The notes below the pieces were generated by a model that worked only from the letters and a program-made list of their open reading frames with translations, did no database searches and was not told the origin of the DNA. The position numbers and the translations under genes were made by a program. This document shows positions 30,365 to 39,899 of a DNA stretch of 64,000 bases, one piece after another. This stretch comes from Erwinia piriflorinigrans CFBP 5888 (GTDB lineage: Bacteria; Pseudomonadota; Gammaproteobacteria; Enterobacterales; Enterobacteriaceae). Every line of letters starts with the position of its first letter. The stretch's first letter is position 1. The stretch is taken from positions 22,111-86,110 of the forward strand of contig NZ_CAHS01000004.1 of the NCBI RefSeq assembly GCF_001050515.1, written 5' to 3'.

Positions 30365-30988
30365 TCAGGCAATCCGTCTTGCTGATGCCAGTAAAGCGCC
30401 CACCGCCATAAACAGGCCGCCAAAGATGCGGTTTAGTAATTTCATCTGATGCGGGCCTTTAATCCATGCTGAAATCCGTCTCGCCAGCGTGGCGTAACCT
30501 ATCATGACGATGATATCGACCACTACCGTTGTCGCTCCCAGCACCAGATACTGCATGGCCTGTGGCCGATCGGGCATGATAAACTGCGGGAAAAGCGCCG
30601 CCAGAAAGATAATACTTTTGGGATTGGTCAGATTCACCATCACCGCACGGTTAAACAGCTTACGGCGCGGCATCGCCGTGGCCAGCGCATTCAAATCTAT
30701 CGCTCCGGCAGATCGCCACTGCTGAATACCCAGCCACACCAGGTAACCCGCACCGGCCCATTTCAGTATCTCAAAGGCCAACAGGGATTGGGAGAACAGC
30801 GCGCCCAGCCCGACACCGACCAGCACAATGTGCAGCGATAATCCTACCTGTAGGCCGGAAATTGAGGCGACAGTACCGCGATAACCGTGGCTGATGCCGG
30901 TACTCATGGTATTGATAGCGCCGGAACCCGGCGACAGGCTTAAGATGATGGTTGTTAACAGATAAGTCAGCCACCATTCGGTAGTCAT
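30365..30988 (-). CDS. rhtB: Homoserine/homoserine lactone efflux protein RhtB
   Basis: LysE/RhtB-family exporter in the inner membrane; E. coli RhtB exports homoserine and homoserine lactone. The 207-residue protein has about six hydrophobic segments and the family signature SPGSGAINT near residue 20, with [18 protein letters not shown] in the middle. The closest E. coli match is RhtB rather than RhtC, and no rhtC lies between recQ and this gene, unlike E. coli. Confidence 0.93.
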   Translation of the reverse strand: MTTEWWLTYLLTTIILSLSPGSGAINTMSTGISHGYRGTVASISGLQVGLSLHIVLVGVGLGALFSQSLLAFEILKWAGAGYLVWLGIQQWRSAGAIDLNALATAMPRRKLFNRAVMVNLTNPKSIIFLAALFPQFIMPDRPQAMQYLVLGATTVVVDIIVMIGYATLARRISAWIKGPHQMKLLNRIFGGLFMAVGALLASARRIA

Positions 30989-31099
30989 GGTAACACTCCC
31001 GGAAAACGTTCAATTGTGACACAATACGTTATTGTTGAACGCCTTGCTACGGGTAACTCTGTTCACGTTGAATGAAGCGCCCCGAGTGGAAAACGTCTG

Positions 31100-32092
31100 A
31101 TGAAACTGCGCCAAAAAAGCTGGTTAACGCGTGAAAAAGCCTTTGCGGCTTTTGCTACCGGCCCGCTGCTGGATTTCTGGAGGCAGCGCGAAGAGGACGA
31201 GTTTGTCGGGGTGGAAAACGTTCCAATCCGCTACGTCCGCTTCATCTCACCGCAACATGACAAGGTTATTTTATTGTGTCCGGGGCGCATTGAAAGTTAT
31301 GTCAAATATCCAGAGCTGGCCTACGACCTGTTCCATAGCGGATATGACGTTTTCATTATCGACCATCGCGGACAGGGGCGATCGGGCAGGCTACTGAAGG
31401 ATTCACATCGTGGGCACGTTGCGGCGTTCGAAGACTACGTCGACGATTTGGAAACGCTGTATTTGCAACAGATCGTAACGCGTCACTATCGCTTTCGCTA
31501 CGCGCTGGCGCATTCGATGGGGGGAGCGATCCTCGCCCTGATGCTGGTACGACAGCCGGCGGCTTTTGATGCGGTGGCGCTGGCTGCGCCGATGTTTGGT
31601 ATTTTTCTGCCGATGCCGTTATGGATGGCGCGCCGCATCCTCAACTGGGCGGAAAAACGCCCGTCGGTGCGCGATGATTATGCGCTGGGTACCGGGAAAT
31701 GGCGCGCGCGCCCGTTTTCGATAAACGATTTGACTCATAGCCGCGAACGCTATCGCCGCAATGTGCGTTTTTATGCCGACGATCCCGGTATACGCGTCGG
31801 CGGCCCGACGTATCACTGGGTGCGGGAAAGTGTTCGTGCCGGGCAAAGCGTCTTGAATCAGGCTGCGCAGATCTCTACTCCACTGCTGCTATTGCAGGCC
31901 GCCGACGATAAGGTGGTTGATAACCGCGCTCAGGATCTTTTTTGCCAGACGATGGTGGCGGCTGCTCAGCCCTGCGAGGGCGGCAAGCCGTTGATTATAG
32001 AAGGTGCTCGCCACGAGATCCTGTTTGAGAAAGACCGGATGCGTGCAGCGGCGCTCGAAGCCGTCCTCACCTTTTTTGCCCGGCATACCTGA
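31100..32092 (+). CDS. pldB: Lysophospholipase L2
   Basis: Inner-leaflet lysophospholipase with an alpha/beta-hydrolase fold. The 330-residue protein has the nucleophile elbow AHSMGG with S139, preceded by DHRGQGRS; the acid is probably in LLLQAADDKVVDN and the His in EGARHEI. In E. coli pldB is cotranscribed with yigL, and an RNase E-processed part of pldB mRNA is the target of the sRNA SgrS. Gene order and a 60-base gap to yigL allow the same here. Confidence 0.94.
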   Translation: MKLRQKSWLTREKAFAAFATGPLLDFWRQREEDEFVGVENVPIRYVRFISPQHDKVILLCPGRIESYVKYPELAYDLFHSGYDVFIIDHRGQGRSGRLLKDSHRGHVAAFEDYVDDLETLYLQQIVTRHYRFRYALAHSMGGAILALMLVRQPAAFDAVALAAPMFGIFLPMPLWMARRILNWAEKRPSVRDDYALGTGKWRARPFSINDLTHSRERYRRNVRFYADDPGIRVGGPTYHWVRESVRAGQSVLNQAAQISTPLLLLQAADDKVVDNRAQDLFCQTMVAAAQPCEGGKPLIIEGARHEILFEKDRMRAAALEAVLTFFARHT

Positions 32093-32152
32093 GTCGACAA
32101 AATGACATTACCGGTGGGCGCTTCCCACCAGGAAAAATTAACCAGAGGTGTT

Positions 32153-32953
32153 ATGTACCCTATTGTTGCTTCAGACCTGGACGGCACGCTGCTGCTGCCA
32201 AACCATACGCTTTCCCTCTTTGCCCGTGAAACGCTTCAGCTGCTGGCCCGCAAAGGCATTCATTTTATCTTTGCCACCGGTCGTCACTATATTGACGTGG
32301 CGCAGATGCGCGACAGCCTCGGCATTGATGCCTGGATGATCACCTCTAACGGCGCACGCGTGCACAACACCGCCGGTGAGCTGGTATTCAGTCATAACCT
32401 TGATGAAGATATCGCGCGTGAGCTGTTCACCATGCAGCATAGTCATGCGGATATTTACACTAACGTTTACCGGGATGAAGAGTGGTTCCTCAACCGTCAT
32501 CGCCCCGATGAAATGGATTTCTTCCAGGAATCTGACTTCGGTTACCAGATTTACCAGCCGGGGCAGCTGGCAGCCGATGGCATTAGCAAAGTTTTTTTCA
32601 CCTGTGCCATTCCCGAACTGCTCATCCCGCTGGAGCAGGCGCTGGTAGCACGCTGGGGCGACCGGGTAAACGTCAGTTTCTCGCTGCCAACCTGTCTGGA
32701 AGTGATGGCCGGCGGCGTATCGAAAGGCCATGCGCTGGATGCGGTGGCAAAATCATTGGGTTACTCGCTGGAGGAGTGCGTGACTTTCGGTGATGGGATG
32801 AACGACAAAGAGATGCTCAATATGGCGGGCAAAGGTTACATCATGAATAACGCCCATCAGCGCCTGAAAGACATACTGCCAGAACTGGAAGTGATCGGTA
32901 ACAATGGCGAGCAGGCGGTGCCGCATACCCTGCGCCAGCTGTATGAAGTTTAG
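32153..32953 (+). CDS. yigL: HAD-family sugar/pyridoxal phosphatase YigL
   Basis: A 266-residue Cof-type HAD phosphatase; E. coli YigL dephosphorylates sugar phosphates and pyridoxal phosphate and is used during glucose-phosphate stress. Motif I is SDLDGTLL near residue 8, motif II region FATGR and SNGARV, the lysine is in GVSKGHAL, and motif IV is FGDGMNDKEML. ATG 32153 follows CAGAGGTG and equals the E. coli length; ATG 32102 would add 17 unlikely residues. Confidence 0.94.
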   Translation: MYPIVASDLDGTLLLPNHTLSLFARETLQLLARKGIHFIFATGRHYIDVAQMRDSLGIDAWMITSNGARVHNTAGELVFSHNLDEDIARELFTMQHSHADIYTNVYRDEEWFLNRHRPDEMDFFQESDFGYQIYQPGQLAADGISKVFFTCAIPELLIPLEQALVARWGDRVNVSFSLPTCLEVMAGGVSKGHALDAVAKSLGYSLEECVTFGDGMNDKEMLNMAGKGYIMNNAHQRLKDILPELEVIGNNGEQAVPHTLRQLYEV

Positions 32954-33141
32954 AAAAGCGTTGAGATGCGCCCGGAAGTTCCACCATCAGCAGAGCTAAC
33001 CCGCTGACTATACCTGTGGGAAAAAGGATTAACGAGAGGTCATGGTCAAAATTTGCACGCAGTGCACATTGGGTTTACTGTGACACGGTTAGTTAAAGAC
33101 AGTTCTGTTCTGGCCGGGAGCACCCGCTCTGGGTCGGAAAA

Positions 33142-33169
33142 AAACCTGACCTCACCCGTCAGGTTTTTT
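33142..33169 (+). terminator. Orphan intrinsic terminator between yigL and the pentitol locus
   Basis: Stem ACCTGAC/GTCAGGT with a seven-base loop followed by six T; the A run on the other side makes it potentially bidirectional. It lies 190 bases after yigL and 64 bases past the minus-strand regulator stop, so it could end either transcript or a short RNA. No gene is recognised in 32954-33232. Confidence 0.8.
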
Positions 33170-33232
33170 ATAAGTAAAATTTTAGTGCATGAGGGTGCAT
33201 AGGGCTTTATCCGGGAAGCATCCGCTTTTCTC

Positions 33233-34261
33233 TCATTGGTGCTTGCTACCGATCGGCAGAGGCGGTATTTCACTCAGTCCCGTACCCTTTATGCCGTTTT
33301 CCATCATACTAAATACTTGTGCCATCATGGCGTTAACGTCCTGTCTGACCATAATAATATCTTGACCCAGCATGGCGACGAAGGGGTCCCAGTCGAAGCA
33401 TCCAATAGCCTGACGCCTGTTCACCTCCAGCGCGTCGCGACCGCTTAAAAAGCGCAGCACTCCCTCAAGCGATATCGTCGAATTAACAAAGAAACCCGTG
33501 TGGACTTCTTGCCCGATGGCGAAATATTTTTCCAGAGCCTGTTCGGCTTTTTCATGTTCGTAGCCGCACATACATATGTTTTCAGTGGGGACATCCAGCT
33601 GAAATTGCTGATGTGCGTCAAGAAACCCCCTCAGACGCTCTTTGGTATTATGATCGGTAGCACGGCCCCCGATGAAGATCAGTGGCTTCAGCAAGTTTCC
33701 CAGCTGCTGGTTTTTAGTCAGAATTTGTCGTGTCAGTTCAAGTGCGCCCCGGTAGTTATCTGAGATAACGGAGGGTGCCAGCGTGCCGGGCAGGTCAAGA
33801 TTCAGCGTCGGAATGCCCGAGGTGGCACAGAGTTCGGTGATTTTATCGGGATCTGTCGCCCCGGTGACCACCATACAGTCAATCTGCCATGAGAGCATGG
33901 TTCTGGCCGCTTCCAGTTCCAGTGCGGGATCGCGCCGGGTGCAGGTAATGACTGGAAAAAGTCCGCGATCGCGTGCCATTTCCTCAAATTTTTCCACGAT
34001 TGAGCCGAAATAATGATTATCGTATTTGGGGACGATCATCCCTATGATTCTGGACTGAGAAGAGCGCAGCATGCTGGCCTGCCGGTTGACTTCATACCCT
34101 TCTTCTTCGGCAATTTGTGACACCTTTTCAGCAAGGCGGGCGCTAATGCGCCGTTTTTTCCATGTCCCATTTAGAATGGCACTGACTGCACTTGCCGACA
34201 CGCCCGTTATTTCCGCCAGGTCATAAATGGTTGTCTTCTTGCTTTTACCGACCTCTGTCAC
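33233..34261 (-). CDS. LacI/GalR-family regulator of the pentitol operon
   Basis: A 342-residue transcription factor with an N-terminal LacI-type helix-turn-helix (TTIYDLAEITGVSASAVSAILNG, residues 10-32), a hinge region and a periplasmic-binding-protein-like effector domain starting at SRIIGMIVPKYDNHYFG. It is divergent from the ribitol genes across a 249-base A/T-rich region. Local control of those genes with a pentitol or pentulose effector is inferred from position. The sequence does not show whether it represses or activates. Confidence 0.85.
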   Translation of the reverse strand: MTEVGKSKKTTIYDLAEITGVSASAVSAILNGTWKKRRISARLAEKVSQIAEEEGYEVNRQASMLRSSQSRIIGMIVPKYDNHYFGSIVEKFEEMARDRGLFPVITCTRRDPALELEAARTMLSWQIDCMVVTGATDPDKITELCATSGIPTLNLDLPGTLAPSVISDNYRGALELTRQILTKNQQLGNLLKPLIFIGGRATDHNTKERLRGFLDAHQQFQLDVPTENICMCGYEHEKAEQALEKYFAIGQEVHTGFFVNSTISLEGVLRFLSGRDALEVNRRQAIGCFDWDPFVAMLGQDIIMVRQDVNAMMAQVFSMMENGIKGTGLSEIPPLPIGSKHQ

Positions 34262-34319
34262 AGAATATAAACCTCTAATTAAATTTCATTTGGTGATTAT
34301 TTTAAAAAGTGATAAAGAT

Positions 34320-34335
34320 GCTTCATCGATTGAGC
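34320..34335. promoter_or_regulatory. Candidate operator of the LacI-type regulator
   Basis: Imperfect palindrome GCTTCATCGATTGAGC with a central CG and matching outer GCT/AGC and inner ATCGAT, the usual form of LacI-family operators. It lies in the divergent region, 59 bases from the regulator start. A second inverted repeat, ATTCAG-N14-CTGAAT (34448-34473), lies nearer the dehydrogenase and contains GATA-AAA-TATC. Confidence 0.4.
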
Positions 34336-34510
34336 TAATTCTTAAAAACCCCGCTGCTAACCTCTTTTACTGTCGGTTACTGGCAATACCTATAGCCATT
34401 TATTGCTCATTAAGAAGTAAAACTTTTATTTCCAGGAGTTTAATTTCATTCAGGATAAAATATCTGACTGAATGGATCATCTGTTACGGCCTAAGTTTAA
34501 GGATTATAAG

Positions 34511-35260
34511 ATGAATTCTTCGCCCGTCTATGTAAATACTTCCCTTGTTGGAAAAGTCGCTGCCGTGACCGGCGCAGCTGCCGGTATAGGGCTTGAATGC
34601 GCCAGAACCTTACACCGGGCCGGTGCCACAGTCGTGCTTATTGACCGCGATGAAGAGCGGCTTCAGCAGGCGTTAAGCGGCCTGAATGAGCGGGCATTCG
34701 CGTTACAAGTTGATTTAATGAATGGGCCTCAGGTAGACAACATGCTTAAAGGCATCCTTGACCTGGCTGGCGGACTTCATATCTTCCATGCCAATGCCGG
34801 TGCCTATATTGGCGGTGCGGTTGCTGAAGGCGATCCCGATGTTTGGGAAAAGGTGCTGAAACTGAATACCAGTTCCGCGTTCCGCTCTGTGCGCGCCGTG
34901 CTGCCTTATCTGATTGAGCAGAAGTCCGGTGACATTGTCTTTACCAGCTCTATTGCTGGCGTTGTGCCGGTTGTCTGGGAGCCGATTTACACCGCATCCA
35001 AGTTTGCCGTACAGGCCTTCGTTCATGCCACGCGCCGCCAGGTTGCTCAGTATGGGGTGCGTGTGGGTGCTGTGCTACCGGGGCCGGTAGTCACCTCGTT
35101 GCTTGATAACTGGCCCAAAGAAAAAATGGAAGAGGCGCTGGCAAATGGCAGCCTGATGCAGCCCATCGAAGTAGCCGAATCCGTGCTTTTTATGGTGACC
35201 CGTTCACCGGGCGTCACCGTACGCGATCTGGTTATTCTGCCGAACAGCGTCGATCTCTGA
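34511..35260 (+). CDS. rbtD: Ribitol 2-dehydrogenase
   Basis: NAD-dependent short-chain dehydrogenase that oxidises ribitol to D-ribulose in the cytoplasm. The 249-residue protein has the cofactor motif TGAAAGIG (residues 20-27), NAG near 95, Ser146/147, Tyr160 and Lys164 in YTASK. Its sequence closely follows Klebsiella ribitol dehydrogenase, including [17 protein letters not shown] and the C-terminal [20 protein letters not shown] at 34498-34502 supports ATG 34511. First gene of the rbtD-kinase-transporter operon. Confidence 0.92.
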   Translation: MNSSPVYVNTSLVGKVAAVTGAAAGIGLECARTLHRAGATVVLIDRDEERLQQALSGLNERAFALQVDLMNGPQVDNMLKGILDLAGGLHIFHANAGAYIGGAVAEGDPDVWEKVLKLNTSSAFRSVRAVLPYLIEQKSGDIVFTSSIAGVVPVVWEPIYTASKFAVQAFVHATRRQVAQYGVRVGAVLPGPVVTSLLDNWPKEKMEEALANGSLMQPIEVAESVLFMVTRSPGVTVRDLVILPNSVDL

Positions 35261-35288
35261 AAATATTTAAACGGGTAACGATAATAAT

Positions 35289-36920
35289 ATGAACAGCAGA
35301 ACCAGATACCTGATAGGAATTGACGTCGGGTCGGCCAGTGCGCGGGCAGGGGTCTTTGATATTCAGGGTCATCTTCTCGCCTATACCAAACACAACATCA
35401 CGACTTTCCGTAGCGGTGGGCACATTGTTGAACAGTCCGGCAATGACATCTGGCGCGCTGTGTGTCACTGCGTGCGGCAGTCGGTGGCAGATGCGGGCAT
35501 CAATCCGGCAGACGTGGTGGGGATAGGCTTTGATGCGACATGTTCACTGGTGGTGGTTGGTGCTGAGGGTGCGCCGCTGCCGGTGAGTCCGGCTGGCGAT
35601 GCTGAACGCAATATTATTGTGTGGATGGATCATCGTGCAACCGGTGAGGCAGATCTGATTAACGCCACGGAGCACCCGATACTGGATTATGTCGGCGGCC
35701 GAATTTCTCCGGAAATGGAAGTTCCGAAGTTGCTATGGCTTAAAAAGAATCATCCGCACACCTTTGATCAGGCGTGGCAGTTTTTCGATCTCACCGATTA
35801 TCTGACCTGGCGGTCGACAGGAGACCTTGCGCGATCTCAATGTACCCTGACCTGTAAATGGAATTATCTGGCGCATGAGAAACGCTGGGATGCGGATTAT
35901 TTCAGGGCGGTGGGTTTATCAGAATTTGCCGACGAAGACTTTATCCGCATTGGGCAGCATACGGTTGATCCCGGAACCGCATGCGGAAGCGGACTCACGG
36001 CACAAGCTGCACAAGAGATGGGGCTGGCGCAGGGAACGCCGGTTGCGGCTGGGCTGATCGATGCACATGCCGGTGGCGTGGGCACCCTGGGCGCTTTCGA
36101 TTCGCCGGAGGACAAACTTGCCTATGTGTTCGGCACCTCATCTTGCACAATGACATCGACAGCTTCACCCGCGTTTGTACCCGGCGTATGGGGGCCTTAC
36201 TACTCCGCTATGGTGCCGGGTTTATGGCTGAATGAAGGGGGGCAGAGCGCGGCCGGTGCGGCGATTGAACGCCTTATTGCGATGCATCCTGCCGCACCTC
36301 AGGCTAAAGCACAGGCAAAAATAGCCGGAATGCCGCTGCCTGTCTATCTGGCGAACATGGCGCTCGGCAACTCGCCCAGCCGGTCTGCCGCAGTGCATTT
36401 AGCCGGAGAATTGCACATCGTGCCGGAGTTCTCGGGCAACCGGGCACCTTTTGCCGATCCTTGGGCGCGTGCGGTGATATGCGGGCTCGGTATGCAGAAC
36501 GATCTGGATAGCCTGATCGCGCTATATATTGCGGGCATATGCAGCCTGGGTTACGGGCTGCGGCAAATCATTGAAGCGCAGAGTCAGAGCGGCGTGAATA
36601 CCGCAAGTGTGGTCATCAGTGGTGGAGCGGGTCAACATCCGCTTGTACGCCAGCTGATTGCCGATACCTGCTGTCTACCGGTTTTGTCGACCGAGTCAGA
36701 AGAGCCGGTTTTATTAGGTTCGGCTGTTCTTGCCGCCGTAGCGGCGAAAGAATATGGTTCCGTTAGCGAAGCCATGAAAAAAATGACAACGCGTGAAAAA
36801 GAGTATCTCCCTGATGCGAATTATCAATTAGTGCATGAAAGGCGTTATAACGCTTTTAAAATTCTTCAAATGACGGCAACAAATATACGTAAAGACGCAG
36901 TAAGAAGTAACGATAGTTAA
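35289..36920 (+). CDS. rbtK: FGGY-family D-ribulokinase
   Basis: Phosphorylates D-ribulose from RbtD to D-ribulose-5-phosphate, which enters the pentose phosphate pathway. The 543-residue FGGY kinase has the N-terminal phosphate loop LIGIDVGSASARAGVFD, the catalytic-region WMDHRA near residue 115, and GVGTLGAF plus VFGTSSCTM and GPYYSAMVPGLWLNEGGQSAAG, typical of the ribulokinase/ribitol-kinase subgroup and unlike xylulokinases. The C-terminal ATP block is SGGAGQHPLVRQL. Substrate follows from its neighbours and subgroup; ribitol kinase activity is the alternative. Confidence 0.85.
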   Translation: MNSRTRYLIGIDVGSASARAGVFDIQGHLLAYTKHNITTFRSGGHIVEQSGNDIWRAVCHCVRQSVADAGINPADVVGIGFDATCSLVVVGAEGAPLPVSPAGDAERNIIVWMDHRATGEADLINATEHPILDYVGGRISPEMEVPKLLWLKKNHPHTFDQAWQFFDLTDYLTWRSTGDLARSQCTLTCKWNYLAHEKRWDADYFRAVGLSEFADEDFIRIGQHTVDPGTACGSGLTAQAAQEMGLAQGTPVAAGLIDAHAGGVGTLGAFDSPEDKLAYVFGTSSCTMTSTASPAFVPGVWGPYYSAMVPGLWLNEGGQSAAGAAIERLIAMHPAAPQAKAQAKIAGMPLPVYLANMALGNSPSRSAAVHLAGELHIVPEFSGNRAPFADPWARAVICGLGMQNDLDSLIALYIAGICSLGYGLRQIIEAQSQSGVNTASVVISGGAGQHPLVRQLIADTCCLPVLSTESEEPVLLGSAVLAAVAAKEYGSVSEAMKKMTTREKEYLPDANYQLVHERRYNAFKILQMTATNIRKDAVRSNDS

Positions 36921-36948
36921 CGCTGTATAATTATTATAAATCATCATC

Positions 36949-36968
36949 ACCCTGAATATATTCAGGGT
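36949..36968. repeat. Perfect 20-bp palindrome between rbtK and rbtT
   Basis: ACCCTGAATATATTCAGGGT is fully self-complementary. It lies 28 bases after the kinase stop and has no T-run. It may be an mRNA-stabilising or partial-termination hairpin, or a protein-binding dyad. It covers the GTG at 36967, an in-frame upstream start for the next gene that is therefore unlikely. Confidence 0.75.
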
Positions 36969-36999
36969 GTCTGACATCATCTTGCAAACGAGAAAGTTT

Positions 37000-38274
37000 A
37001 TGCTGAATATAAAATCAAACCGTAGCTGGTGTGGCTTTCCTGTAAACTTACTATGGGGATACGTCTCTATTGCCGTATTTATGACGGGTGATGGATTCGA
37101 ACTGGCCTTTCTTTCGCATTATATTAAGTCGCTGGGGTTCTCGCCCTCGGCATCTTCATTAGTTTTAACCGTATATGGGCTTACGGCTGCATTTTCCGCC
37201 TGGATATCTGGCGTGCTGGCTGAAATGATCACCCCGCAGCGCACCATGTTTATCGGGTTCTGCCTGTGGTGTGTCTTCCACGTCTTATTTATTCTATTAG
37301 GACTGGAATTGAAAAGTTATCCGCTGATATTACTCTTTTATGGCATCAGAGGATTCGCCTATCCATTATTTCTTTATTCCTTTATTGTCCTGATTGTACA
37401 CAATGTTAAAAGCGAAAACGCCAGCTCTGCGATGGGCTGGTACTGGACTTTTTATTCACTCGGTATCGGTGTTGTCGGCAGCTACATTCCGAGCTTTACC
37501 ATTCCTCAAATCGGCGTAATCGGTACATTGTGGCTGGCGCTGGCATTTTGCATCGCCGGTGGCCTGATCGCCATGCTGTCGCTTAAACATGTATCGTTCC
37601 CTGCCGTGCTCGGGAGCCACGGGCGCGGTAAACTGAAGGAGCTTAGCCGTGCAGTCACACTCTTGTATACCAATAAAAACATCTTCTATGCCAGCCTGGT
37701 GCGTATTATCAATACCTTGTCATTGTTTGGTTTCGCCGTCATCATGCCGATGTTCTTCATCGACCGTTTAGGCTTTACCATCTCGCAGTGGCTCCAGGTC
37801 TGGGCCGCATTTTTCCTGACCACGATTTTTTCCAACGTTTTCTGGGGGATCGTGGCCGAAAAATTGGGCTGGATGAAAGTGGTTAAGTGGTACGGCTGTA
37901 TTGGTATGGCCTTATCCAGCCTGAGCTTTTACTACATCCCTCTGTTCTTCAGGCATAATTTCACGATGGCGTTGATACCTGCCGTCAGTCTTGGCATTTT
38001 CGTCGCCGCCTTTGTTCCGCTGGCTGCGGTTTTCCCTGCGCTGGAACCGGAACATAAAGGAGCCGCAATCTCTGTCTATAACCTTTCGGCGGGATTATCT
38101 AACTTCCTTGCTCCGGCTATCGCGGTGGTAACCTTACCCTTCTTCGATACGTTAGGCGTGGTGCTGGTTTATACAGCGTTGTACATTGCCGCTTTCTGTT
38201 TGTGTTACTTCATTAAGGTGGACCAACCCGGCTTTGTCACAGAAGCGGTCAGCTGGAAGCCCACTAAGCCCTAA
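37000..38274 (+). CDS. rbtT: Ribitol-type MFS transporter
   Basis: A 424-residue inner-membrane major-facilitator protein with 12 predicted helices that probably imports ribitol. Its sequence parallels the Klebsiella RbtT/DalT pentitol transporters: VNLLWGYVSIAVFMTGDGFELAFLSHYIKSLGF at the start, RGFAYPLFLYSFIVLIVHNVKSENASSAMGWYW in the middle and VFPALEPEHKGAAISVYNLSAGLSNFLAPAIAV near the end. ATG 37000 follows GAGAAAG. D-arabitol cannot be excluded as substrate, but the adjacent ribitol dehydrogenase favours ribitol. Confidence 0.87.
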   Translation: MLNIKSNRSWCGFPVNLLWGYVSIAVFMTGDGFELAFLSHYIKSLGFSPSASSLVLTVYGLTAAFSAWISGVLAEMITPQRTMFIGFCLWCVFHVLFILLGLELKSYPLILLFYGIRGFAYPLFLYSFIVLIVHNVKSENASSAMGWYWTFYSLGIGVVGSYIPSFTIPQIGVIGTLWLALAFCIAGGLIAMLSLKHVSFPAVLGSHGRGKLKELSRAVTLLYTNKNIFYASLVRIINTLSLFGFAVIMPMFFIDRLGFTISQWLQVWAAFFLTTIFSNVFWGIVAEKLGWMKVVKWYGCIGMALSSLSFYYIPLFFRHNFTMALIPAVSLGIFVAAFVPLAAVFPALEPEHKGAAISVYNLSAGLSNFLAPAIAVVTLPFFDTLGVVLVYTALYIAAFCLCYFIKVDQPGFVTEAVSWKPTKP

Positions 38275-38300
38275 TCTTATGGCACCCGCAGCAGCGGCAA

Positions 38301-38324
38301 AGGCGGTTGTGCGAACAACCGCCT
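38301..38324. terminator. Hairpin between convergent rbtT and glpT
   Basis: Perfect 10-bp stem AGGCGGTTGT/ACAACCGCCT closed by a GCGA tetraloop. No T-run on either side, so termination efficiency is doubtful, but the place between two convergent genes fits a shared transcript end. Confidence 0.6.
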
Positions 38325-38333
38325 GCCGATGCG

Positions 38334-39680
38334 TCAGATGGCACTGAGGTTTTGTCGATGCTTTTTCTCACTGATCATGGTCAGGGTAAGCAATAGCACC
38401 GCCAGCACACAGCCGCCGACCATAATGATAAAGCCACCGTTCCAGCCGAAGTAGTCGACGGTATAACCGACGATGGCGCTGGCGGCGACCGAGCCACCCA
38501 GATAACCAAACAGGCCGGTGAAGCCTGCTGCGGTGCCAGCCGCTTTCTTCGGTGCCAGCTCCAGCGCATGCAGGCCAATCAGCATCACCGGTCCATAAAT
38601 CAGGAAGCCGATAATCATCATGCAGGCCATGTCCACTCCCGGATTTCCGGCCGGATTCATCCAGTACACCACGGTGGCGATGGTCACCAGTACCATAAAG
38701 AACACCCCGGTCGCGCCGCGATTGCCTTTAAAGACCTTGTCCGACATCCAGCCGCACAGCAGAGTGCCGGGGATACCGGCATATTCATAGAAGAAGTAAG
38801 CCCAGGAGGACTTATCGAGGGTGAAGTGTTTCACCTCTTTCAGGTAGGTTGGCGACCAGTCGAGAATGCCGTAACGCAACAGATAAATAAACACGTTAGC
38901 CAGTGCGATATACCACAGCAGCTTGTTCGGCAGAATGTACTGCTTAAAGATCTGCTTAGCGGTCAGTTCTTCTTCATGTTTTTCATCGTAATCAGGTGGA
39001 TAGTCATTTTTGTACTCTTCAACCGACGGCAACCCACAGGATTGCGGGGTATCACGCATCAGCGCAAAGGCGAAAATCGCCACCACGACAGCGCCAAAGG
39101 CAGGCATATACAGCGCCGCCTTCCAGTCGTTAAACCAGGCCATGCCCAACAGGAACAGTAACGGAGGAATACCGCCGCCAACGTTATGGGCGCAGTTCCA
39201 CACTGATACGATGCGGCCGCGCTCTTTCTGTGACCACCAGTGAACCATCGTGCGCCCGCAAGGGGGCCAGCCCATGCCCTGAAACCAGCCGCACAGAAAC
39301 AGCAGTACGAACATCACCATAATGCTCGATGTTGCCCAGGGGACGAAGCCCATAAACAGCATGACTGCGGCAGCAAGGATCAGTCCGGCAGGTAAAAATA
39401 TGCGTGGGTTGGAGCGGTCAGACACCGAGCCCATAATAAATTTAGAGAATCCGTAGGCAATCGAAATACCCGAGAGCGCAAAACCGAGGTCGCCGCGTGA
39501 AAAACCCTGTTCAACCAGGTAAGGCATCGCCAGCGTGAAGTTTTTACGCACCAGATAGTAGGCGGCATAACCGAAGAAGATACCCAAAAAGATCTGCCAG
39601 CGCAGCTTGCGGTAGAGCGGGTCGACGCGGGAGCCATCAACGCGGGGTTGATGCGCGGCGGGTTTAAAAATACTTAACAT
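38334..39680 (-). CDS. glpT: Glycerol-3-phosphate:phosphate antiporter GlpT
   Basis: Imports sn-glycerol-3-phosphate (and fosfomycin) in exchange for phosphate. The 448-residue MFS protein of the organophosphate family is almost residue-for-residue like E. coli GlpT, with YYLVRKNF containing the substrate Arg, [20 protein letters not shown], and [16 protein letters not shown] with the functional His. In E. coli glpT is paired with glpQ and divergent from glpABC; here it stands alone beside the pentitol operon. GGAGG precedes the start. Confidence 0.97.
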   Translation of the reverse strand: MLSIFKPAAHQPRVDGSRVDPLYRKLRWQIFLGIFFGYAAYYLVRKNFTLAMPYLVEQGFSRGDLGFALSGISIAYGFSKFIMGSVSDRSNPRIFLPAGLILAAAVMLFMGFVPWATSSIMVMFVLLFLCGWFQGMGWPPCGRTMVHWWSQKERGRIVSVWNCAHNVGGGIPPLLFLLGMAWFNDWKAALYMPAFGAVVVAIFAFALMRDTPQSCGLPSVEEYKNDYPPDYDEKHEEELTAKQIFKQYILPNKLLWYIALANVFIYLLRYGILDWSPTYLKEVKHFTLDKSSWAYFFYEYAGIPGTLLCGWMSDKVFKGNRGATGVFFMVLVTIATVVYWMNPAGNPGVDMACMMIIGFLIYGPVMLIGLHALELAPKKAAGTAAGFTGLFGYLGGSVAASAIVGYTVDYFGWNGGFIIMVGGCVLAVLLLTLTMISEKKHRQNLSAI

Positions 39681-39899
39681 TTAAGCCTCCCGAGGCTTCG
39701 AGACTGACATTCCTGGTGAAATGTGGCGGAGAGAAACAAAATCCTGCCGTGGAGGGCCATCATGTTCCATTTCGCGCACAATATAGGGAATATCAGAGCA
39801 TGTGACTGTGAAGAAGGGCGCAAATGTTACATTTTTATGACCATATAACACGATATGTGTCATTAAAAGGCTGCATATCGTGGTGTCTGAATGCTGATT

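Noticed and set aside
33046..33273. A 75-codon minus-strand frame at the end of the LacI-type regulator
   Set aside because: It spans the intrinsic terminator at 33142-33169 and overlaps the regulator's 3' end in another frame.
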